Shown one piece after another: positions 7,221 to 12,880 of a stretch of 19,375 nucleotides of DNA (position 1 is its first letter; each line of letters starts with the position of its first letter). A model generated the notes under the pieces. It saw nothing but the letters and a program-made list of their open reading frames with translations. It was not told the DNA's origin and ran no database searches. This stretch comes from CAMAUF01 sp046152925. GTDB taxonomy: Bacteria > Chloroflexota > Dehalococcoidia > Tepidiformales > Tepidiformaceae. Where the stretch lies: contig JBJXFX010000030.1 of the NCBI GenBank assembly GCA_046152925.1, forward strand, positions 1 to 19,375, written 5' to 3'. The translations under genes were made by a program, and so were the position numbers.

Positions 7221-8015
7221 TCATTCGTCCGGCGAATCAGCGGTCGCGTTCGCCTCGCGAGTACGGTCGACGAGGATCCGGACCCCGAGCGAGCGGGCCA
7301 GGTCGGCAGCACTCACGTTCACTTCCTGGCCGCCCGCGGCAGCTATCGCGCGGACGCCACACCTTTCCAGGAGGGCGGCTCTGGTGGCGGCCCGCTCCAC
7401 ATCTCTCTTGGCGACCGTCCGCGAGATTTCGAGGACCACCACGACCTCTTCGCCATCGGCGCCCTTCCGAGGGCGACCACGGAAGAAGGCATCAGTCGCT
7501 TTGAGCTGCTCCCATTCCTGATCGGAAATCAGCCCGGCGTCAAGAGCGTCCATAACCGGATCCAGGTCGGCGGGAGGCACGCGACGTGGGCGTCGGACAA
7601 GGTCGCCCAGGCGGTGGTCTGCCTTGAACTCGGTCTCGTAGCGCCAGCCCTCGAGGTTGTCGACGCGGCCGAACAGCTTCGCCACTACGGCCTCGGTCTT
7701 CAACTGTGCGTGAGCGAGGTCTTCGACCCGCCGCGTGAGTTCGTCCAGGCGCTGAGAGACCACCTGCAAACTGGCGTCGGTTCGTTCCTGTGCGGCGATG
7801 AGAGCTTCGAGCCGAGCGTCAGTCCGGCGCTGCGCTTCCACCAACTCCCGGAGCTGATCCGTCGCACGATCTTGCGACTCGGAAAGGCGCCGCACGATGA
7901 GCGGAAGGGCGCGCATATCCTCATCAATGAGCTCCGCTCGCGCGGCATCCCGCAACTCCGGGTTCTCCCGGAGCAGCCGGATCAGTTCCCGGACATCGCT
8001 CACATCCAGCGCCAT
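7221..8015 (-). CDS. Coiled-coil protein with nuclease-like C-terminal domain
   Basis: A protein of 264 residues. Residues about 40-118 form a long charged helix with spaced hydrophobics and near-repeats of QxRTDAxLxxL (QRRTDARLEAL, QERTDASLQVV), a probable coiled coil. Residues 185-250 read EEVVVVLEIS, then RDVERAATRAALLERCGV, then GVRILVD. A strand ending in Glu196, Asp205 and an RA-helix is the layout of PD-(D/E)XK-like domains at the end of the DUF3782-type coiled-coil proteins common in cyanobacteria and Chloroflexota; function is unknown there. The N-terminus (VRELIRLLRENPELRDAARAELI) is another helix pair. No Shine-Dalgarno sequence precedes the ATG; a TATGCT hexamer lies 6 bases upstream. 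Nuclease activity is not established. Confidence 0.72.
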   Translation of the reverse strand: MALDVSDVRELIRLLRENPELRDAARAELIDEDMRALPLIVRRLSESQDRATDQLRELVEAQRRTDARLEALIAAQERTDASLQVVSQRLDELTRRVEDLAHAQLKTEAVVAKLFGRVDNLEGWRYETEFKADHRLGDLVRRPRRVPPADLDPVMDALDAGLISDQEWEQLKATDAFFRGRPRKGADGEEVVVVLEISRTVAKRDVERAATRAALLERCGVRAIAAAGGQEVNVSAADLARSLGVRILVDRTREANATADSPDE

Positions 8016-8021
8016 GTGTCT

Positions 8022-8027
8022 AGCATA
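8022..8027 (-). promoter_or_regulatory. Candidate -10 element for a leaderless transcript
   Basis: On the minus strand TATGCT is followed by 6 bases and the ATG of the coiled-coil gene. This places transcription start at or near the A of the ATG. No Shine-Dalgarno sequence is visible and the -35 is unclear. Confidence 0.4.
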
Positions 8028-8048
8028 ACAAGGCTTGGGACGTGCGCG

Positions 8049-8684
8049 TCACGGACCCACGTCCGCGATCTCGCCGAGCAGTTGCTTAATGCCGCCGGGG
8101 TCGTGACGGTAGACCTCGATCCGCGAAAGCCACTTTACGCTTTTGTAGCCCTGGAGAAACGGCACCACGAGCCGCACCGGCCCGCCGTAGGCGTGGGGCA
8201 ACGGGCGGCTGTCCATCCCGATCGCCAGCATCGCCCGCGGGTCGCGGGCCTGGTCGCGGGTCAGCGTCTCGAAGTAATAGCCATCAGCCGAGGCGAAGCT
8301 ATACCAACCGTCGGGCTCGGCCTGGAGGTTCAGCGCATCGAGCACATCGCCCAGGCAGAGCCCGTCCCAGAGGACGCGTTCCGACCAATTCGTCAGCTGG
8401 CAAACCAACTCCGTGTCGAGCCGCCGGCGCGGGATCGCCCGCAGGTCGCGCCAGGCCACGATCCGCGGGCGAAGGTCCTCCCCGCGGATGTCGAGGGTGG
8501 CATCGCGCAGCTGGCGGACGGGCGGGGGCGCGAACATCGAGATCACCGGCATCGGCTCGGCCGTAAAGTCGAGGATCGCGTAGCGCTCGGGATGGACCGG
8601 CGGCCGGACGCCCTCTCGGGGTGCGCCTTCTGAACGGACGGGCGGGATAATCGTGAGCTCGGCCGCCGCGGCGCTGGCAGTCAT
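8049..8684 (-). CDS. Sulfite oxidase-fold molybdopterin oxidoreductase
   Basis: A protein of 211 residues belonging to the oxidoreductase molybdopterin-binding (SUOX/YedY) fold. Cys95 in ELVCQLTNWS is in the place of the molybdenum-coordinating Cys. The segment PHAYGGPVRLVVPFLQGYKSVKWLSRIEV (163-191) is the family signature for cofactor and substrate contact. SLADGYYFET-like sequence (131-140) sits where the family contacts the cofactor. No Tat or Sec signal and no heme or C-terminal dimer domain are present, so it is a minimal, probably cytoplasmic version. It is the last gene of the cysteine/sulfur-carrier block, 135 bases after the Nudix-like gene. A role in oxidising sulfite or reducing an S-oxide is plausible but inferred. 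TGGAG lies about 11 bases before the ATG, and a 12-codon frame upstream overlaps the start by ATGA. Confidence 0.82.
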   Translation of the reverse strand: MTASAAAAELTIIPPVRSEGAPREGVRPPVHPERYAILDFTAEPMPVISMFAPPPVRQLRDATLDIRGEDLRPRIVAWRDLRAIPRRRLDTELVCQLTNWSERVLWDGLCLGDVLDALNLQAEPDGWYSFASADGYYFETLTRDQARDPRAMLAIGMDSRPLPHAYGGPVRLVVPFLQGYKSVKWLSRIEVYRHDPGGIKQLLGEIADVGP

Positions 8685-8819
8685 GAGGCGAAGGCTCCAG
8701 CGGAAGCGGCGCCCATCATGAAGACGAGGCTATGCCCACTAGGTTTCGGGGCCGTTTCTGCCGGATGAAGGTGGAGTGACGGAGGGCCGCCCAGGGAGGC
8801 CGCCCAGCCGCGTTCCCGC

Positions 8820-9293
8820 TTAGAAAAGGAGCTCCCGCTGCGCCGCAGGGGCGACATCGGCCAGTTGCGGACGCAGTCCCACCCAACGCTCAAGGTCGAC
8901 CGGCTCGAAGGCGCCGATGGCGTCGAACGCGCCCACCGCGTACGGCGCGGGCTGGCGGCCCGGCCTGCCCATGGGCAATTCCATCACCTCCGCCCGGTAA
9001 ACGATGGCCAACTCCCACCCGCCTCCCTCGACTGTCAACGAGAGCACGTCCGCCAAGCTGAGGTCGTTCAGGGGCGTGTCGAGCCAGTCATCGGCGAGGA
9101 TCGAGGCGGCCTCGTAGGGGTTCTGGCCGAACTCGATGACGGCCCAGGGCAACCAGCGCCCGCGGATGGGGCCCTGGTCGAGGTCGAAGGCGACGAGCCG
9201 CTCCTGAAACACCGGCACCAGGTGCACCGTGACGTGGAGGCCCCCGCGGACGGGGTCGCCTTTGGGAGGGCCGAAGATTGCGCGAACTGGCAT
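8820..9293 (-). CDS. Nudix-like protein with degenerate Nudix box
   Basis: A protein of 157 residues. Residues 47-73 (WLPWAVIEFGQNPYEAAS, then ILADDWLDT) line up in spacing with the Nudix motif (LPGG-x-IE-x-GE-x-P-x-EAA-x-RE-x2-EE-x-G), but the invariant Gly, Glu, Arg-Glu and Glu-Glu are Ala51, Gln57, Ile65-Leu66 and Asp69-Trp70. The preceding strand HVTVHLVPVF and the later WELAIVYRAEV suit a Nudix fold. Such a protein should not hydrolyse nucleoside diphosphates and may bind a ligand instead; this is inferred, and no family name is firm. Its ATG lies 8 bases after the CysO stop with no ribosome-binding site of its own, suggesting translational coupling inside the sulfur block. Confidence 0.7.
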   Translation of the reverse strand: MPVRAIFGPPKGDPVRGGLHVTVHLVPVFQERLVAFDLDQGPIRGRWLPWAVIEFGQNPYEAASILADDWLDTPLNDLSLADVLSLTVEGGGWELAIVYRAEVMELPMGRPGRQPAPYAVGAFDAIGAFEPVDLERWVGLRPQLADVAPAAQRELLF

Positions 9294-9301
9294 ACGGCTA
9301 T

Positions 9302-9649
9302 TTAGCGGCGGACGCCGTGCCGTTGCAAGCGCCGGTCGGCGTGCGAGACGGCGGGGCTACGCGCCCCGCCAGCCAGCGCCGGGAGGATGTCCAAGACATC
9401 GCCAGCCTTCACAGCCGCCTCAGCGCCACCCATATACCGGATGTCTTCATCGTTCAGGTAGACGTTCACGAAGCGGTGCAGCTTGCCATCTTCGCCATAC
9501 ACCTTCCCCTTGAACCCGGGGTAGCTGCGGTCCAGGTCTTCGAGGATAGCCGCGACCGTCGCCCCAGAGGCGGAGACGCGCTTTTGGCCGCCCGTCAGGT
9601 TCTGGAGCACGGCGGTCACCCGGACCTGGATGGTTGGCGTGTCAGTCAT
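9302..9649 (-). CDS. cysO: CysO-like ubiquitin-fold sulfur carrier protein with C-terminal extension
   Basis: A protein of 115 residues. It matches my recollection of mycobacterial CysO closely: TGGQKRVSASGATV (19-32), GKLHRFVNVYLNDEDIR (55-71) and a final ILPALAGG (88-95). CysO is adenylated at its terminal Gly by a MoeB/MoeZ-type enzyme and then carries sulfur as a thiocarboxylate to a cysteine synthase. Here the GG (94-95) is not terminal: ARSPAVSHADRRLQRHGVRR follows. The tail must be removed before activation, or the protein is inactive, or the frame is broken. A strong hairpin begins exactly at the GG codons. The start ATG has GGAGAGGA just upstream. The gene sits directly after its probable E1 partner and in an operon with cysK. 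Confidence 0.87.
   Translation of the reverse strand: MTDTPTIQVRVTAVLQNLTGGQKRVSASGATVAAILEDLDRSYPGFKGKVYGEDGKLHRFVNVYLNDEDIRYMGGAEAAVKAGDVLDILPALAGGARSPAVSHADRRLQRHGVRR
9350..9370 (-). other. Hairpin starting at the diglycine codons of cysO
   Basis: On the minus strand GGCGGGGC (9363-9370) pairs perfectly with GCCCCGCC (9350-9357) around a 5-base loop GCGTA. The first six stem bases are the two Gly codons. A TAG in another frame lies at the loop and 3' arm. The stem might stall ribosomes, promote frameshifting, attenuate transcription, or simply reflect GC-rich composition. Confidence 0.4.
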
Positions 9650-9735
9650 GGATCCTCTCCCTGGTGAGGTCGCGGGGCGGTGCGCCGCCCCGCGACTGCT
9701 GGACTCGTTGGATGGACACCGGCCGTGGCCCGCGG

Positions 9736-11247
9736 CTAGCCGCCGAACGGCGCCTCGCGGTGCGGGATGGGCGCCCCGCAGAACACTTCGTAGTCGATCA
9801 ATTCGTCGATCGTCGGGTTATCGCCGCAGAGCGGGCAGTTGGGGTCGCGGCGGACTTTGACGATGCGGAACTCCAGCGAGAGGGCGTCGTAGAGGAGCAG
9901 CCGGTTCACGAGCGGCTCGCCGGCCCCGAGGATGAGCTTCAGGACCTCGGTCGCCTGGATGCTCCCGATGGTGGCGCACATCGCGCCCAACACCCCTGCT
10001 TCCGCGCAGCTCGGGACCATGCCCGGCGGCGGCGGCGCGGGATAGAGGCAGCGATAGCAGCCCTTGCCCGGCAAGTAAGTGGTCGCTTGGCCATCGAACA
10101 TGAGGATCGAGCCGTCGATCAGCGGCTTCTTCAGCAGGTAGCAGGCGTCGTTTACCAGGTACCGCGTCGCGAAGTTGTCGGCGCCGTTAATCACGTAGTC
10201 GTACTGCTCGATGATCCGGAAAGCGTTGTCGCTCGTGATCGGCTCTTCGTGGGTGACGACATCGATGTTCGGGTTGTGGCTGAGAAGCCGGGCCTTGGCT
10301 GACTCCACTTTGGGCATCCCGATGCTCTCGGTGACGTGCAGGATCTGACGTTGGAGGTTCGAGCGGTCGACGACATCGAAGTCTACGATCCCGATCTTGC
10401 CAACGCCAGCGAGCGCGAGATAGAGCGCGACCGGGGAGCCAAGCCCGCCAGCGCCGATGATCAGCGCGCTGGACTCGATGATCTTGCGCTGCCCGGCGCT
10501 GCCGACCTGCGGCATGATCAGGTGGCGGCTATAGCGCTCCACCATCTCCGGGGTCATGACCGTCGCAGGGCGCGGCATACTCACGGGCCAAACCTCGTTC
10601 ATGGCGTCGACTACCTCTTGGGCAGCTCCGATCGTGTTCGCTTTGATCTCGCCCACGACCCCTAACTTGTCCCGAAGCTTCTTCAACCCCGGACCGTTGA
10701 CGGTTTGCGGTGTGTTGGGGTAGCTAGCCCGACGGCTATAGACGTTGAACCAGGCAACGTGCGTCGCATCGTTACCATCAACCAGGCTCGCCTGGCCGGA
10801 ACGGTCGACGCGAAGCGCTGCAATGTGGTCGGCGATCAGGGCTTCTCGCGTGTTGGTGGTGACGATGCGTCTGGCAGCGTCTGACAGAGCAGACAGGGGC
10901 ACGGCCATGTGCCCGGCTTCCGAGGCCTTGCTCGGGTAGTCGTCCAGAAGGTCCTTGTACCGAAGTGGCGCTGCCCCACCGGCGAGGGCGGGGATGACGG
11001 CGAGCTCGTCGTTGTCGTTGAGCGGCGTCGATTCGCCGTCGAGGTTTTCGATTTCGACCTGGTTCACATAGACGTTGATGTGCCGCGCCAGGCGCCCCGA
11101 AGGGTCCTGAAGCTGCGCGCCGAACCCCGGGAACTGGGCATCAAGGTCCTGGAGGGCTTCGCTCACGGTCGCGCCGTGAGCCCGGACGTTCGCCCGGTTA
11201 CCGACAAGGTGCCGGAATGGCGTGGGGATATAGACGTTAATGGGCAT
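9736..11247 (-). CDS. moeB: E1-like adenylyltransferase (MoeB/MoeZ/ThiF) fused to an N-terminal ubiquitin-like domain
   Basis: A protein of 503 residues in three parts. Residues 1-91 are a MoaD/ThiS/CysO-type ubiquitin-like domain ending VIPALAGG. Residues 92-222 are an unrecognised segment. Residues 232-503 are a complete MoeB/ThiF E1 domain: ERYSRHLIMPQVG, nucleotide loop GAGGLGS (265-271), DFDVVDRSNLQRQ with the arginine finger, zinc cysteines CYRC (397-400) and CPLC (471-474), and PSCAEAGVLG with Cys414 at the sulfur-transfer position. No rhodanese domain follows. The family adenylates the C-terminal Gly of a ubiquitin-like sulfur carrier. The next gene is a CysO-like carrier, the likely substrate. 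The start is ATG 11247 with AAGGAGG 6-7 bases upstream; a longer frame upstream lacks such a site. The protein ends in FGG. Confidence 0.9.
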   Translation of the reverse strand: MPINVYIPTPFRHLVGNRANVRAHGATVSEALQDLDAQFPGFGAQLQDPSGRLARHINVYVNQVEIENLDGESTPLNDNDELAVIPALAGGAAPLRYKDLLDDYPSKASEAGHMAVPLSALSDAARRIVTTNTREALIADHIAALRVDRSGQASLVDGNDATHVAWFNVYSRRASYPNTPQTVNGPGLKKLRDKLGVVGEIKANTIGAAQEVVDAMNEVWPVSMPRPATVMTPEMVERYSRHLIMPQVGSAGQRKIIESSALIIGAGGLGSPVALYLALAGVGKIGIVDFDVVDRSNLQRQILHVTESIGMPKVESAKARLLSHNPNIDVVTHEEPITSDNAFRIIEQYDYVINGADNFATRYLVNDACYLLKKPLIDGSILMFDGQATTYLPGKGCYRCLYPAPPPPGMVPSCAEAGVLGAMCATIGSIQATEVLKLILGAGEPLVNRLLLYDALSLEFRIVKVRRDPNCPLCGDNPTIDELIDYEVFCGAPIPHREAPFGG

Positions 11248-11314
11248 GCGAGTCCTCCTTCGGGTGCCCGGGCGTGAATGGGTATTGTGGCCGATCGGCG
11301 TGTTGTCCGCGCGA

Positions 11315-12244
11315 TTAGAGGTTGACGCTGAGATAGCGCTCCCCCGTGTCACAGAGCATGGTGACGACGGTGCGGCCGGAGCCGAGCTTCGCCGCCACTT
11401 TGAGCGAGGCGAGGACGTTCGCCGCCGCCGAGATGCCGAGCAGAAGGCCCTCTTCGCGGGCCAACCGCTTCGTCATCTGGAGCGCATCTTTGTCCTCGAT
11501 CCGGATGACCTCGTTGTAGATCTTGCGGTCCAAGACGCCCGGCACGAAGCTCGCGCCGATGCCCTGGATCCCGTGCATGCCCGGCCGGCCGCCGCTCAGC
11601 ACGGGCGAACGCGACGGTTCGACGGCGTAAATGCCGACCCGGTCGCCGGCCTTTTCACGCAGGTAGTGGCCCACGCCCGTCACGGTGCCGCCCGTGCCGA
11701 CACCAGCGACGAAGGCATCGATCCGCCCCTCCGTGGCTTCCCAGATCTCGGGCCCCGTCGTGCGGTAGTGGACGTCGGGGTTGGCGGCGTTCTCGAACTG
11801 CTGGGGCATGAAGTACTTGTGCTTCGCCACGAGCTGTTGGGCGGCGAAGACGGCGCCCGTCATCCCTTCGATGGCGGGCGTGAGGATCAGCTCGGCGCCA
11901 TATCGTTCAAGCAGCCGGCGCCGTTCGACCGACATGTCCTCCGGCATCGTCAGGATCAGGCGGTAACCCTTCACGGCCGCGACGAGCGCGAGGCCGATCC
12001 CCGTGTTGCCCGAAGTTGGCTCGACAATCGTGGCGCCCGGCTTGAGCGTGCCATCGCGCTCAGCGGCTTCAACCATCGCGAGCGCGATCCGGTCCTTCAC
12101 GCTCCCGCCGGGGTTCAGGTTTTCCAGCTTTCCGAGGACGGTGGCCGCGTCCGGCGGCACGACGCGGTTCAGCCGGACGAGCGGCGTCGCCCCGATGAGG
12201 CCAAGGGCATTGTCGCTAATGGCAGGCCGGGCGAATGCGCTCAT
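11315..12244 (-). CDS. cysK: Cysteine synthase (O-acetylserine sulfhydrylase, CysK type)
   Basis: A protein of 309 residues of the PLP fold-type II family. Key motifs are ALGLIGATPLVRL, NPGGSVKDR with the PLP Lys50, PTSGNTG (76-82, phosphate and substrate loop), GTGGT (phosphate-binding glycines) and GIQGIGASFVP, which is CysK-like rather than CysM-like. The reaction known for the family replaces the acetyl (or, in relatives, phosphate) group of an activated serine with sulfide or a thiocarboxylate. In this operon the sulfur donor could be CysO. The start is the ATG that overlaps the stop of the Rrf2 gene (ATGA), with AGGGAG about 10 bases upstream; a longer upstream frame lies inside that gene and was discarded. 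The E1 gene follows after 67 bases. Confidence 0.92.
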   Translation of the reverse strand: MSAFARPAISDNALGLIGATPLVRLNRVVPPDAATVLGKLENLNPGGSVKDRIALAMVEAAERDGTLKPGATIVEPTSGNTGIGLALVAAVKGYRLILTMPEDMSVERRRLLERYGAELILTPAIEGMTGAVFAAQQLVAKHKYFMPQQFENAANPDVHYRTTGPEIWEATEGRIDAFVAGVGTGGTVTGVGHYLREKAGDRVGIYAVEPSRSPVLSGGRPGMHGIQGIGASFVPGVLDRKIYNEVIRIEDKDALQMTKRLAREEGLLLGISAAANVLASLKVAAKLGSGRTVVTMLCDTGERYLSVNL

Positions 12245-12678
12245 ATTCGATAGCTCCCTGCGATGGCGCGCGGTTCGCGCTCGAGAAGGTCGGCGATCGA
12301 GTACTCGGCGAGGATCGTGCTCGTCGCCTTGTGCACGCGGTCCCAGATTTCGCGCTGGCCGCACATGTGCGGATGGTCGGTCGCGTCCGGCGGTTCATCC
12401 AGCCAGGCAACGGGTGCGAGGCTGCCATCGAGCGCGGTGATCACTTCGAGGACACAGATCTCGGCTGGGTCGCGGAGCAGCTCATGGCCGCCGCCCGGGC
12501 CGCGCGTCGAACGGATGAAGCCCGCCTTGCGCAAGGCCGTGAGGAGTTGGTCGAGGTATTGCTCGGGGACGTGGCGGCGCAGCGCGATCTCCGAGGACTG
12601 CAACGGCCCGCCGCCAAAGTGGCCGGCGAGCTCGATCAGTGCCCGGAGTCCGTAGTCGCTGCGTGTGGAAACGCGCAT
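12241..12678 (-). CDS. Rrf2-family transcriptional regulator (CymR/IscR-like)
   Basis: A protein of 145 residues with the Rrf2 winged helix: MRVSTRSDYGLRALIELA, then EQYLDQLLTALRKAGFIRSTRGPGGGHELL (39-68). IscR-type members bind an iron-sulfur cluster through three Cys. Here only Cys106 (HMCGQREIW) remains in that region, next to Asp101, His102 and His104, so a classical 3-Cys cluster is unlikely. CymR in Bacillus is an Rrf2 protein that controls cysteine genes together with cysteine synthase. As the first gene of the cysteine block, overlapping cysK by four bases, it probably senses cysteine or O-acetylserine status and represses its own operon. No clear Shine-Dalgarno sequence precedes the ATG. 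Confidence 0.9.
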   Translation of the reverse strand: MRVSTRSDYGLRALIELAGHFGGGPLQSSEIALRRHVPEQYLDQLLTALRKAGFIRSTRGPGGGHELLRDPAEICVLEVITALDGSLAPVAWLDEPPDATDHPHMCGQREIWDRVHKATSTILAEYSIADLLEREPRAIAGSYRI

Positions 12679-12718
12679 GGTGTTGGGCGGGGCCCGGCCT
12701 TTCGCTAAAGTCGAGTGC

Positions 12719-12729
12719 TGTTGTCAACA
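12719..12729. promoter_or_regulatory. Palindrome TGTTGTCAACA upstream of the Rrf2/cysK operon
   Basis: TGTTG and CAACA are perfect arms around one base. The minus-strand reading contains TTGACA, a consensus -35 hexamer. It lies about 40 bases before the regulator start. A second short dyad, CTTT-CGCT-AAAG, lies at 12699-12710. No convincing -10 is spaced 17 bases from the TTGACA. An autoregulatory operator is plausible; it is an inference from position. Confidence 0.4.
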
Positions 12730-12808
12730 ATCGTAGCGGGAGCGAAGGGCCCAGCGCAAGCCCCGGCGAAGGCGAAGCGGACTGGGCGTGCCGGGGCGGA
12801 AACGCCGA

Positions 12809-12842
12809 GCCCCCGCTCCGCGGTGGCATGCGGAGCGGGGGC
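12809..12842 (-). terminator. Strong hairpin downstream of the membrane-protein gene
   Basis: GCCCCCGCTCCGC (12809-12821) and GCGGAGCGGGGGC (12830-12842) form a perfect 13-base stem with an 8-base loop. It lies 38 bases beyond the stop of the minus-strand membrane-protein gene and upstream of the Rrf2 operon. No T run follows, only a short TTT. It probably ends the membrane-protein transcript and insulates the cysteine operon. Confidence 0.6.
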
Positions 12843-12880
12843 GGAAGGGCGCGCTTCGTACAGCGGGACGAGAGTTGAGG

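Noticed and set aside
6762..8633. A 623-codon plus-strand frame across the flavoprotein end and two minus-strand genes
   Set aside because: It crosses three well-supported genes and a terminator, and has low-complexity composition with no recognisable family.
10582..10974. Intein in the E1 fusion protein
   Set aside because: The segment lacks an N-terminal Cys/Ser block A, a TxxH block and a C-terminal HN motif followed by Cys/Ser/Thr, and it lies outside the E1 active-site region.
12679..12730. Standard -35/-10 promoter from TTGACA before the Rrf2 gene
   Set aside because: The hexamer 17 bases further on is CGAAAG, and the better TTAGCG is only 13 bases away, so a conventional promoter cannot be assigned.
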